Part shown: positions 8,718 to 16,862 of the stretch, piece by piece
Position numbering within the stretch: the first letter of the stretch is position 1
How the letters are laid out: every line of letters begins with the position of its first letter
Assembly (NCBI GenBank): GCA_964573295.1
Contig: CAZNJE010000019.1
Location: 1-64,000 of the forward strand
DNA: 64,000 bases
DNA from: CAYQJL01 sp964573295
Lineage (GTDB): Bacteria; Eisenbacteria; RBG-16-71-46; CAIMUX01; WJJG01
Direction of reading: 5' to 3'
The notes under the pieces: model-generated
What the model was told of the DNA's origin: nothing
Seen by the model: the letters and a program-made list of their open reading frames with translations, nothing else
Databases searched by the model: none
Made by a program: the position numbers and the translations under genes

Positions 8718-9555
8718 CTGCGGCGCGGAGTCCTTGCCCGGGTTCTGCATGGGGTGCGAGGCCCGTGGGCCACGGCTCTGGAGCGATGCGCTTGGTGGTG
8801 AAGGTGCTATCGCGGTCGGCCGACTCCCGGAATCGCTGCAGGTAGAGAGTGCCGCCGGTCAGGCGCACGTAGGTGAAGTGCTCCAACCAATCGCCGACGA
8901 TTACGAACTCGCTGCGACCGGGCCCCGAGAGATGGATCGGATCGTGGATGTGGCCGACGATCACCGTGTCGTCGCCGGCGCGGATACGAGGGGTGACCAC
9001 GTAGCGTGCCATACGGTCCAGCAGGACCTCCCTTCCCGCCGTGTGCTGCCGACTCGTCTTCGAGACCCGGTAGGCGAGTGGGATCCCCAGATCGGGGTGG
9101 ATCGTACGGTAGAGCGCAACGGCGAGCGGGTGGCGAAGGAGAGCCTTCAAGATCCGGTACCCGGTGTCGCCGGGGCCCAGGCCATCACCGTGGGCCAGGA
9201 AGAGGCGGCGTCCCTGGTGCTGGCGGGTGATTGGATGCTGGTGAACCTCGAGGCCGACCTCCCGCGATAGATAGGAGCCCGACCAGAAATCGTGGTTGCC
9301 GCCCAGGTAGGTCACCGGAACGCCGGCTTCGACCAGCTCGGCCAGCGCGCGCAGCACCTTGAAGTGGCCGCGTGGGATGGCGTGACGGTATTCGAACCAG
9401 AAGTCGAATAGGTCGCCGAGGACGTAGACGCTCTCGGCATCGTGTCGAAACGAACGCAGCAGGGCCACGAGCGTTCGCACGCGCATGTCGTGGTCCGGCC
9501 CGCTGCCCAGGTGAGCATCGCTGATGAAGTAGACGCTTTGCGGTTGATCGTTCAC
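8695..9555 (-). CDS. lpxH: UDP-2,3-diacylglucosamine diphosphatase (LpxH-like)
   Basis: A calcineurin-type metallophosphoesterase that cleaves UDP-2,3-diacylglucosamine to lipid X in lipid A synthesis at the inner membrane. The metal-binding motifs are all present: SDAHLG, GDLFDFWFEY, GGNHDFW, LAHGDG and VGHIHDP. The start is placed at GTG 9553-9555 because family similarity begins with VYFISDAHLG right after it; a TGATACAAT element lies about 8 bases upstream on the same strand, so translation may be leaderless or the promoter very close. It is divergent from the coiled-coil gene and overlaps the PorV-like gene end to end. LpxH versus LpxG/other UDP-sugar phosphoesterases cannot be separated by eye. 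Confidence 0.82.
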   Translation of the reverse strand: MNDQPQSVYFISDAHLGSGPDHDMRVRTLVALLRSFRHDAESVYVLGDLFDFWFEYRHAIPRGHFKVLRALAELVEAGVPVTYLGGNHDFWSGSYLSREVGLEVHQHPITRQHQGRRLFLAHGDGLGPGDTGYRILKALLRHPLAVALYRTIHPDLGIPLAYRVSKTSRQHTAGREVLLDRMARYVVTPRIRAGDDTVIVGHIHDPIHLSGPGRSEFVIVGDWLEHFTYVRLTGGTLYLQRFRESADRDSTFTTKRIAPEPWPTGLAPHAEPGQGLRAAATCPREP

Positions 9556-9619
9556 GGCACGGATTGTATCAGAGGTTGATGAGTGGGCCCAAATGGTCTG
9601 GAGCAAGGAGGGAACCAGA

Positions 9620-10414
9620 ATGCACGAGACTCGGACCAACAAGATGCTTCGCCAGATCAAAGAGATCGCCGAGATCGCCGGCATCCGGACCGAGCAGTAC
9701 GCACGCGTCACGAAAAAGCGGCTGGACGTGCTGGGCGTGAGCCGTGAGCTCGAGCGGGAGAAGGGCGCCCTCGGAGAACGGGTCTATGAGCTCTCCCACA
9801 GCAATGAGACGGCGGCCATTCTGGAGGATGCGACCGTCCAGGCGATTCTGGGCCGGATCGGAAACCTGGAACGTACGCTGGGGTCCTTCGAGGAGGAGAT
9901 CGAGGACATTCGCGCCTCCGCCAGTGAACGGGCGAGCGATGTCAAACGCAAGTACGAGCCGCCGGTAGGCGTCGCCTGGCAGGAGAGTGTGCCGGTGCAG
10001 CGTAACGAGGAACCGGCGCCCGAAGGCGTTTCCCAGCAGAGCGGGACGGCCGAGGAGTTCTCCCGGGCCGGTGCGGTGACCGAGGAGAAACCCGAAGCGG
10101 TCGTCGGCGAGACGGCCACGGCGACGGCGCCCAGCGCGAAACCGGAAGCGCGCGGCGAGCAAGATGATCGTCTCGGCGCGGTGCAGACCGATGCCGATGA
10201 AGTGCCGGTCGGCGCTGAGGATTCCGAGGAGGCCGAAAGGGCTGAGAAGGCTGAGAAGGCCGAAGGTGCTGAGAGCGCCGAGAGCGCCGAGAGCGCCGAG
10301 AGCGCCGAGAGCGCTGAGAGCGCCGAGAGCGCTGAGAGCGCCGAGAGCGCTGAGAGCGCCGAGAGCGCTGAGAGCGCCGACGGGGCTGCGGAGAAGGATC
10401 CACCGAAGTCCTGA
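9620..10414 (+). CDS. Coiled-coil protein with SAE-repeat tail
   Basis: Unknown function, 264 residues. The first 100 residues are helical and charged (QIKEIAEIAGIRTEQYARVTKKRLDV, LEREKGALGERVYELS), consistent with a coiled coil and no signal peptide, so it is likely cytoplasmic. The C-terminal half is low-complexity Ala/Glu and ends in about 13 copies of a SAE triplet encoded by a 9 bp array (10268-10382). SD AAGGAGGG decides for the ATG at 9620. It stands divergent from lpxH. The tail length is probably variable between strains. Confidence 0.7.
   Translation: MHETRTNKMLRQIKEIAEIAGIRTEQYARVTKKRLDVLGVSRELEREKGALGERVYELSHSNETAAILEDATVQAILGRIGNLERTLGSFEEEIEDIRASASERASDVKRKYEPPVGVAWQESVPVQRNEEPAPEGVSQQSGTAEEFSRAGAVTEEKPEAVVGETATATAPSAKPEARGEQDDRLGAVQTDADEVPVGAEDSEEAERAEKAEKAEGAESAESAESAESAESAESAESAESAESAESAESAESADGAAEKDPPKS
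10247..10382. repeat. 9 bp coding array (gagagcgcc/gagagcgct)
   Basis: About thirteen in-frame copies encoding SAE, preceded by degenerate AEK/AEG copies. The silent gcc/gct alternation gives an 18 bp higher-order period. Confidence 0.9.
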
Positions 10415-10553
10415 CCGGCAGCGGTTGCCACAGCCGAATCCGGAACGCGAGTCGCCTGGGGTGGTCCTGCCGTTGGTATCACACCTAATCCATCCATCCT
10501 ACCCCGGGGGGGGGCAACCGTACCCCCCCGACGCGCCGACGGGTGCTCCTTCC

Positions 10554-10582
10554 TTGACAGCCCCGGGGGCCTCTGTTAGCGT
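10554..10582 (+). promoter_or_regulatory. Sigma-70 promoter candidate upstream of the LytM peptidase
   Basis: TTGACA (10554-10559), 17-base spacer, TAGCGT (10577-10582). It would place the 12 bp array at 10607-10700 in the 5' leader of the peptidase gene. Confidence 0.5.
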
Positions 10583-10606
10583 GCCCCGGTTACTTGGCGG
10601 CCAGAC

Positions 10607-10700
10607 GGATGCCCGACGGGATGCCCGACGGGATGCCCGACTGGATGCCGGACTGGATGCCGGACTGGATGCCGGACTGGAAGCCCGATTCGATGCCCGC
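10607..10700. repeat. 12 bp tandem array in the leader of the LytM gene
   Basis: Seven to eight copies of a unit near gatgcccgactg. It lies in the 326-base stretch 10415-10740, which otherwise holds only the promoter candidate and homopolymeric G/C runs (10502-10530). Confidence 0.85.
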
Positions 10701-10740
10701 GTCACGTCAGTACGGATACTGGCCAACCTGAGGAGAGCGG

Positions 10741-11676
10741 ATGGCCCGGCGCCATGCCAACCTGATCGTCATCCCCGATGGGGGAGGGCAGACGAGGCAC
10801 TATCGGATTCCGCTCCTCCCGCTCGCTTCCCTGATCGCCGCCGGTGTTCTCCTGGCCGGCTTTCTGGTTGGCTCGGGCTACGCCTTCTACGAGGCGTACC
10901 AGGCACGTTCCAGCCTGGTCGTGGTCGAGATGGAGAACCAGACGCTGCGCGCCGAGCTTCTGCAGCTCGGCGGACAAATTGCCCGTCTGAGCGGGCAGGT
11001 CAACGACCACATTCACATCGCCAACCAGTCGCGATTGCTGGCCGGGTTGCCGCCCTACGGTCGCGAGGTGGCCCAGCTCGGAGTGGGCGGTACGCCACGG
11101 GCGGCTGAAGCGCGAGCGAGCGGCGGGCTCACCGACGGTCTCGCCCGGACCGTGGATGTCTATCACGAGCGCCTCGAGCAGTTCGACCGCCAGCTCCAGT
11201 TCCAAGAGCAGAGCTTGCTCGAAGTACGCGAACTCCTTGAAGCGAAGCGCGATGAACTCGATCACATCCCCACGATCAATCCCGTTCGCGGACCCCACTA
11301 CATCAGCAGCGGATTCGGCATGCGCCGCGACCCATTCACGGGCCGGCCACGCCATCACAATGGGCTGGACCTATGTGCTGCGCGCGGGACTCCCATTGTC
11401 GCCACCGCTAACGGCAAGGTCGTCTTCGCCGGCAAGAACGGAGGCTTCGGCCGGACCATCGAAATCGATCACGGGAACGGCTACGTTACCATCTACGGTC
11501 ATTCGGATAAGCTCCTCGTAGCGGAAGGCGATGTGGTGCGCCGTGGTGACCGGATCGGCCTGGTCGGCGACTCGGGACGTTCCACGGGCGTGCATCTGCA
11601 TTACGAGATCCGGCAGAACGATACTGCCATCAACCCCCGGCGCTACCTACTCGATAGCGATACCCGCATCGGCTAG
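10741..11676 (+). CDS. M23/LytM-family murein endopeptidase
   Basis: A membrane-anchored peptidoglycan endopeptidase of 311 residues. An N-terminal cytoplasmic segment is followed by one membrane helix (about 24-48), a coiled coil (about 60-180) and a C-terminal peptidase_M23 domain (about 200-305). The zinc motifs are present: HHNGLDL (HxxxD) and HLHYE (HxH). The FGMRRDPFTG and VVFAGKNGGFG blocks are also typical. SD GAGGAG precedes the ATG by 7 bases. It resembles the NlpD/MepM architecture and probably cleaves cross-bridges in the periplasm or activates amidases such as the one encoded just downstream. Confidence 0.88.
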   Translation: MARRHANLIVIPDGGGQTRHYRIPLLPLASLIAAGVLLAGFLVGSGYAFYEAYQARSSLVVVEMENQTLRAELLQLGGQIARLSGQVNDHIHIANQSRLLAGLPPYGREVAQLGVGGTPRAAEARASGGLTDGLARTVDVYHERLEQFDRQLQFQEQSLLEVRELLEAKRDELDHIPTINPVRGPHYISSGFGMRRDPFTGRPRHHNGLDLCAARGTPIVATANGKVVFAGKNGGFGRTIEIDHGNGYVTIYGHSDKLLVAEGDVVRRGDRIGLVGDSGRSTGVHLHYEIRQNDTAINPRRYLLDSDTRIG

Positions 11677-11712
11677 GCCGCTCCCCGCCAGATAGCGCCG
11701 GCGGAGGCCTGC

Positions 11713-12147
11713 ATGACACGACCCCGAGCTATCAGCGCCTGCTTGTGTGGTCTCGCTTGCCGGTATGACGGGACCACCCTGCCGAGCGACCGGCGTCCCA
11801 AGCTCGATGCGGGCGAGTGTCTGATTCCCATCTGTCCCGAGCAGCTCGGCGGCTTGCCCACCCCGCGTCCCCCGGCCACTTTCCGAGGTGGCGATGGGGG
11901 GGATCTGCTCGACGGCAGGGCGAGACTCATCAACGCCGAGGGGCGGGATGTTTCCTCGGCGTTTCTGCGCGGCGCCGAGGAGACGTTGTTCCTGTGCTTG
12001 AGTCTGGGGGTGGACGAGGTACTCTTGAAAGCGAACAGCCCTTCCTGCGGGGTCTCTCGGGTTCACGACCAGGGAGGTCTACGCGCCGGACAGGGTGTGA
12101 CGGCGGCTTTGCTCTCCCGCCACGGACTGCGCGTGCGGGAATGGTAG
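11713..12147 (+). CDS. DUF523 family protein
   Basis: 144 residues matching the DUF523 pattern almost end to end: SACLCGLACRYDG at the N-terminus, CPEQLGGLPTPRPP in the middle, and LLKANSPSCGV followed by a final short helix. The conserved cysteines (in SACLCG, CPEQLGG and SCG) suggest a metal or cluster site. The family is small, soluble and of unproven function, sometimes fused to DUF1722. It lies between LytM and the AmiC-type amidase on the same strand, likely co-transcribed. Confidence 0.88.
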   Translation: MTRPRAISACLCGLACRYDGTTLPSDRRPKLDAGECLIPICPEQLGGLPTPRPPATFRGGDGGDLLDGRARLINAEGRDVSSAFLRGAEETLFLCLSLGVDEVLLKANSPSCGVSRVHDQGGLRAGQGVTAALLSRHGLRVREW

Positions 12148-12313
12148 GGGATGGCAGGGGATGCTACGGGTGGAATTGATTCGGTCCCGAGTCGATCAGC
12201 GGCGCCGGGAGCGGTGCATGCCCGGCTGGGTCGGAGCGCAGGCAACCCGAAGGTGGGCGTCCAGAACCGATACGGACCGGACGGCTGCGTTTGGGGTCCG
12301 CAAGACCCGAGCG

Positions 12314-13441
12314 ATGGCGTTTGCTGTGCTGGGCCTGGCCTGGCTCGCGGGCTCGATCACCGCGCATGCCGATTCGGCGCAGCTTTTGCGTATTCGCACC
12401 GCCGCCTGGGAGGATCGCTACCGGGTGGTGATGGATCTCGACCGTCCTTGCGACTACGAGCACAAGACCTACGTCGCACCCCATCGCGTGGCCATCAACT
12501 TGATCGGCGCCACCGCACCGGGCCTTGATCTGCCGGCCGTCGACGATCCATTGCTCCATCGCATCCGATTCAATGCGCTCTCCGGGCCGAAGGCCCAGGT
12601 GGTGCTCGATCTGAGCGCCGGCTACGACTACCGGACCTTCACCGTCCCGGCCACGGCCGAGAAGCCGTTTCGCGTGGTGTGCGATGTGCTTCGCGCATCA
12701 CCGGTCGACGACCAGCCGCCGGACCGGTCCTGGACGGTCATTATCGATCCCGGGCATGGGGGCTACGACCCCGGCGCCGTCGAGAAGAGCCTCAGGCTCA
12801 CGGAGAAGGAGATCGTCCTGGACGTTTCGCGGCGCCTCATGGAAGAGCTGAGCCGAGCACCCAACGTGGAGGTGCACCTGACCCGCTCCGGGGACCAGCC
12901 CGTGAAGCTGAGCGAACGCATCGCGGTGGCCCATGAGGTGGGGGCGGACATCTTCGTCAGCATCCACGTCAATGGGTGCGCGCACCGGTCGGCCCGAGGG
13001 GCCGAGGTCTTCTACCTTTCCCTACAGGGGGCCACCAGCGCGGCCTCACGGGAACTCGAGGCCCTGGAGAATTCGGCCGAGACGATCGAGGCCGACCCTC
13101 ATCTGGGGGATATCGCCGGGCTGCCGTTTGCCGTCGACCTGATCCAGACCGACACGCTTCTTCGCAGCAGCTTGCTGGCCGAGGTCATCCTGGATGCCTT
13201 GGGTGTGAGCCGGCTGGCGGCGACCCGCGGCGTCAAGCAGGCCAACTTCGCTGTCTTGCGCTCCTGCCGTGTCCCGTCGGCTCTCGTGGAGCTGGGTTTC
13301 ATCACCAACCCCGAGGATGCCCGGCAGCTTGCCTCGTCTGCTCACCGTCAGGCCTTGGCCGAAACGATCGCCCGCGGGCTTCTTCTCTACCGCCACGACT
13401 ACGCCCGGCAGGTTGGAACTCTTTCCGAGATTGGACGTTAG
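12314..13441 (+). CDS. N-acetylmuramoyl-L-alanine amidase, AMIN plus Amidase_3 (AmiC-type)
   Basis: A zinc amidase that cuts the stem peptide from MurNAc in the periplasm, typically at division septa. The ATG at 12314 gives a neat signal peptide (MAFAVLGLAWLAGSITAHA); an open frame extends to 12161 without features, so this internal start is chosen. Residues about 20-130 form an AMIN domain (RIRTAAWEDRYRVVMDLD, KTYVAPHRVAINLIG). The catalytic domain has IDPGHGGYDPGA, the zinc glutamate region LTEKEIVLDVSRRL, VSIHVNG and VPSALVELGFITN. It is intact, in contrast to the amidase-like protein at 31423. Downstream lie HPt, HDOD and motor genes. Confidence 0.9.
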   Translation: MAFAVLGLAWLAGSITAHADSAQLLRIRTAAWEDRYRVVMDLDRPCDYEHKTYVAPHRVAINLIGATAPGLDLPAVDDPLLHRIRFNALSGPKAQVVLDLSAGYDYRTFTVPATAEKPFRVVCDVLRASPVDDQPPDRSWTVIIDPGHGGYDPGAVEKSLRLTEKEIVLDVSRRLMEELSRAPNVEVHLTRSGDQPVKLSERIAVAHEVGADIFVSIHVNGCAHRSARGAEVFYLSLQGATSAASRELEALENSAETIEADPHLGDIAGLPFAVDLIQTDTLLRSSLLAEVILDALGVSRLAATRGVKQANFAVLRSCRVPSALVELGFITNPEDARQLASSAHRQALAETIARGLLLYRHDYARQVGTLSEIGR

Positions 13442-13598
13442 CGATTCGCTCCCCCATCTCGTCCACGCCTCCATCACCCCGGCGGGACCGCTGTGAGGGC
13501 GGGTTTCCCGTCAAGACTACGCCGCATACGGTCGATAGGAGGACTGGGACGGATATGTCCAAGAACAACAATACTATCGCGTGACGAGGAGGATTTGG

Positions 13599-14045
13599 AT
13601 GCAGGACAGCAACGGCTTCGGCGCCGAAGAGATGGCGATGCTTCTGTCGCTGTTCGCCCAGTCGAGTGGCGAATACCTGGTCCAGTTTCGAGAGGCGCTC
13701 GAGAAGGTTGCCGCAGGGGCGGACGATGAGCCCACGCGCGAGATCCTGCAGCGATCGGTTCACAGCCTCAAGGGAGCCGCACTCCAGCTGGGGATTGTGC
13801 ACATTGGGCACCTGGCGCAGGCGATCGAGGGGGTGGCCAAGGCCTTGCGCGACGCACCGCAGCGTCTCGAGTCGGGCGAGAGCGAACTGCTGAGTCTGAG
13901 CGCGGATCGCTTGGAGGCCTATATTGCCGACCTGCCCGAGGGGGGCAACTCGGCCGAGCCGCCGGCGGACTTGATCCAACGCCTGGAGGCGGTATCCGAC
14001 CTGCTGGCAGCAGAAGGAGGCGCCGAGGCCGCGGAGCAATCCTGA
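13599..14045 (+). CDS. HPt (histidine phosphotransfer) domain protein
   Basis: 148 residues. The HPt motif HSLKGAALQLG places the phosphoacceptor at His55 (codon 13761). The protein is all-helical, with a second helical hairpin at the C-terminus (DLIQRLEAVSDLLAAEGG). No kinase or receiver domain is fused, so it must relay phosphate between other proteins. SD GAGGAGG 6-7 bases before ATG 13599 decides the start. It is the first gene of a tight group with HDOD, motA and motB, which suggests a link to motility or chemotaxis control. Confidence 0.82.
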   Translation: MQDSNGFGAEEMAMLLSLFAQSSGEYLVQFREALEKVAAGADDEPTREILQRSVHSLKGAALQLGIVHIGHLAQAIEGVAKALRDAPQRLESGESELLSLSADRLEAYIADLPEGGNSAEPPADLIQRLEAVSDLLAAEGGAEAAEQS

Positions 14046-14105
14046 GCCGTTGCCGCATCACGACCAGTCGGCCGCCCGGGAGGCCGCCGACCCGGGAGGT
14101 AGTGC

Positions 14106-14945
14106 ATGTTCCGTGAGGAACTCGATCGCATTGACTCGGTGCCCATGCTGCCCGCGATGGTGTCGCGCGTGCTGGGCATGATGGACGATCCGAACGTCAC
14201 CGCGTATCAGCTGGCCGACGTCGTCAGCAAGGATCAGAGCCTGGTCACCTCGATCCTGCGCATCGTCAATTCCTCCTACTACGGATTCCACTGGCGGATT
14301 TCCTCGATCAGTCAGGCGGTCGTATTGCTGGGATTTCGCACGATTCGCAATCTCGTCCTGGCGACATCGGTGATCAACACGTTCGGGGCCCAGTCCGAGG
14401 AAAGCCTCTTCGATCGGCGCGTGCACTGGAAGCATTCGATTGCCTGCGCCACCGGCGCGGCGCTGCTGGCACGCACCTGGCGCTGCTGCAGTCCGGAAGA
14501 CGCGTTCCTGGCCGGTCTGGTGCACGACGTGGGCCGGGTCATCATGGACCAGTTGGCGCCGCAGGAGTTCGCCACGGCCCTGAAGCGCGCCCGCGATGAG
14601 CACGTGACTTTGTTCGAGGCCGAGCAAGAGGTCTTCCACATCACCCATGCCGAGATCGGGCGGCACATCGCGCTCAAGTGGAGCTTCCCCGACCAGGTGG
14701 CGGCGGCGATTGCGTACCACCACGCTCCGGCGGGGGCCAAGAAGTGGACACACCTGTCGGCAGTTGTACACACAGCCGACATGATGGCCCGTTCGGCGAA
14801 TCTGGCGGTGGGCCCGTGGCCTGCCGTGTATGAACCGGACGCACTGGACGCCCTGGGCCAGGTCGAGGAGGGCATCGAAGCGCTTACGCAGGCGTTTGCC
14901 GAAGAGTTCGAGAAGAGCAACTTCATGGATGAGCTGGTGGCATAG
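14106..14945 (+). CDS. HDOD domain protein
   Basis: 279 residues. The HDOD fold is visible from residue 1: LPAMVSRVLGMMDDPNVTA, VSKDQSLVTSILRIVNSSYYG, SISQAVVLLGFRTIRNLVL and the HD-like LAGLVHDVGRVIM with YHHAP. HDOD proteins are catalytically silent HD-domain relatives that act in signalling, often with cyclic-di-GMP or chemotaxis systems. SD GGGAGG is 5 bases upstream. It lies 60 bases after the HPt gene and 23 bases before motA. Confidence 0.9.
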   Translation: MFREELDRIDSVPMLPAMVSRVLGMMDDPNVTAYQLADVVSKDQSLVTSILRIVNSSYYGFHWRISSISQAVVLLGFRTIRNLVLATSVINTFGAQSEESLFDRRVHWKHSIACATGAALLARTWRCCSPEDAFLAGLVHDVGRVIMDQLAPQEFATALKRARDEHVTLFEAEQEVFHITHAEIGRHIALKWSFPDQVAAAIAYHHAPAGAKKWTHLSAVVHTADMMARSANLAVGPWPAVYEPDALDALGQVEEGIEALTQAFAEEFEKSNFMDELVA

Positions 14946-14968
14946 GGAGCGCTCGGGAGAGATCGGGT

Positions 14969-15751
14969 ATGGATCTGGCAACCCTCATTGGTCTGGTCCT
15001 GGGCATGATCTGCATCGTGGGGGCGATTGCCGTTGGGCCTGCGCCGGTGGCATTCCTGAATGTCCCGTCGGTCCTGATCGTCATTGGTGGCACGCTGGCG
15101 GCCACCATGGTCCGCTTCCCGCTGCCCGTCGTGATCGGCTCGAGCAAGGTGGCGGCCAACGCCTTCACGAACAAGGTCGATACGCCGTTTGCCCTGATCC
15201 GCAAGATTGTCGAGCTGGCCGAGAAATCCCGGCGTGACTCGCTACTCTCGCTCGAAAACGTCCAGATCGAGGATGCCTTCTTGAAGAAGGGGATCCAGCT
15301 CTGCGTCGACGGCACCGAGCCCGAGGTGTTGCGCGACACGCTGCGCACCGAAATGGACGGGATCATTGAACGCCACCAGCAGGGCCAGCGCATCTTCAAG
15401 GGCATCGGCAGTGCCGCTCCCGCCTTCGGGATGATCGGGACGCTGGTCGGTCTCGTCAACATGCTCATCGCCATGGATGATCCCAGTGCCATCGGGCCGC
15501 AGATGGCCGTGGCGCTTCTGACGACGATGTACGGCGCGGTGATCGCGAACCTGGTGGCGCTGCCGATCGCCGACAAGCTTGCCGAGCGATCGAAGACCGA
15601 GCTGCAGAACAAGGAAATCGTCATTCAGGGCATCATGGGGATTCTGGCGGCGAACCACCCGCGTGTCGTCGAAACGCGGCTCGTCTCTTATCTGTCGCCG
15701 AAGGCCCGGACCGAGGTCTCGGCGGTGAAGGAGAAGAAGGCGGCAGCGTAG
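14969..15751 (+). CDS. motA: Flagellar motor stator protein MotA
   Basis: A 260-residue inner-membrane proton-channel subunit. Two N-terminal helices (about 5-22, 32-55), a cytoplasmic loop (about 60-150; RRDSLLSLE, charged EPEVLRDTLRTEMDGIIERH), then two helices beginning GSAAPAFGMIGTLVGLV (with the conserved proline) and LLTTMYGAVIANLVALP. The tail is positively charged. It pairs with MotB 140 bases downstream. Sodium versus proton coupling is not decidable here. Confidence 0.93.
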   Translation: MDLATLIGLVLGMICIVGAIAVGPAPVAFLNVPSVLIVIGGTLAATMVRFPLPVVIGSSKVAANAFTNKVDTPFALIRKIVELAEKSRRDSLLSLENVQIEDAFLKKGIQLCVDGTEPEVLRDTLRTEMDGIIERHQQGQRIFKGIGSAAPAFGMIGTLVGLVNMLIAMDDPSAIGPQMAVALLTTMYGAVIANLVALPIADKLAERSKTELQNKEIVIQGIMGILAANHPRVVETRLVSYLSPKARTEVSAVKEKKAAA

Positions 15752-15890
15752 AAGAGAGTAGCTGGCTGCGCGGAGCAGATGAGGGCGGCGCAGGGCAGAA
15801 TCTGGCCGTGCAGAGCAATTGCTGGCTGCGCTGAGTAGTAGCTGGCTATGCTGAGCAGCCGAAGGCCGCCTGGCAGATACGGAGAACTCG
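15752..15890. repeat. Degenerate tandem repeats between motA and motB
   Basis: Imperfect copies of a tgctgagtagtagctggctgcg-like unit fill most of this 139-base spacer. Spacer arrays between stator genes are unusual because motA and motB normally overlap or nearly so. Confidence 0.6.
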
Positions 15891-16667
15891 ATGACCGAGG
15901 AAGGATTCGCCCAAGAAGAGATGGCCGAGGAGCCATCGGGCGAAGGAGATGGCAACAAAGCAACCGAAGAGGAAGACGAGGGAGCACCCCTCTGGATGGT
16001 GACCTTCGCCGACCTCATGTCGTTGCTGCTCTGCTTCTTCGTGCTCATCGTCTCCTTCTCGAGCATGGACGTGATCCGCTATCGCAGTCTCGTGGGCTCG
16101 TTGCGTAGCGCGTTCGGTTCGCAGAACGCCATCCAGTCTCGCGCGATCCAGAGCCAGATCACGGCGATCAGCCTGGGTTCGAACATGCCCGGCAACCAAT
16201 CGCTGAGCTGGGACGAGCTGGAAAACGATCTCGTGACGGCGGTGGAAGAGGAAGGCCTGACCGGTGAGGCGACCCTCCATCGCACGGACAAGGGCATCGT
16301 CCTGCGCGTGCGCGGTACGGTGATGTTCGAGCCCGGAGGCACCCGGATCCTCCATGAGTCGCTGCCCTTGCTCGAGAAGGTGGCCTACATCGCGCGTGCC
16401 TTTCCCCGGACCATCTATGTCGAGGGCCACACCGACAACATCCCCCTGCGGTCGGAGACCTATCCGTCGAACTGGGAACTCTCCAGCAACCGGGCCAGCG
16501 CGGTCGTTCGTTACCTGACCGAAGTCCAACACATCGCCCCCGAGAAGATGGTGGCCTCGGGGTTCGCGCACACGGTTCCGATCACGACGAACACCACCGC
16601 CGCCGGCCGCGCGCAGAATCGGCGCGTCGAGTTCGTCTTCTCCGGCCGGCCCGGGGACACCAGCTAA
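15891..16667 (+). CDS. motB: Flagellar motor stator protein MotB
   Basis: 258 residues. A long acidic N-terminus (about 34 residues, EEPSGEGDGNKATEEEDEG) precedes the single membrane helix with the proton-binding aspartate in TFADLMSLLLCFF (Asp41). A plug/linker region follows, then an OmpA-like peptidoglycan-binding domain (about 140-250) with VEGHTDNIPL, SNRASAVVRYL and NRRVEFVF. It anchors the stator to the cell wall. The acidic leader is longer than in textbook MotB. Confidence 0.93.
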   Translation: MTEEGFAQEEMAEEPSGEGDGNKATEEEDEGAPLWMVTFADLMSLLLCFFVLIVSFSSMDVIRYRSLVGSLRSAFGSQNAIQSRAIQSQITAISLGSNMPGNQSLSWDELENDLVTAVEEEGLTGEATLHRTDKGIVLRVRGTVMFEPGGTRILHESLPLLEKVAYIARAFPRTIYVEGHTDNIPLRSETYPSNWELSSNRASAVVRYLTEVQHIAPEKMVASGFAHTVPITTNTTAAGRAQNRRVEFVFSGRPGDTS

Positions 16668-16714
16668 CCCGTTCACCGCCACCTGGCTCGGCCACAACCC
16701 GCCAGGTCCGGCTA

Positions 16715-16812
16715 TGCCCCGCCCGCTCGCGCCCGGCGATGCCCCGCCCGGTCGTGCCTGGCGATGCCCGCCCGGTCGCGCCCGGCGATGCCCGCCCGCT
16801 CGCGCCTGGCAC
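16715..16812. repeat. 21-24 bp GC-rich repeat before the lamin-tail gene
   Basis: About four imperfect copies of a cgatgcccgcccggtcgcgcc-like unit end about 50 bases before the SD of the next gene. Confidence 0.7.
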
Positions 16813-16862
16813 CGAAACGGCTATTGCCCTCCTTCGAACCCACCAGCGAAAGGAGGAGGGAG

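Noticed and set aside
10499..10726. Minus-strand frame with SPASSPASS repeats
   Set aside because: It is entirely the 12 bp array in the LytM leader and lacks an SD and any non-repeat sequence.
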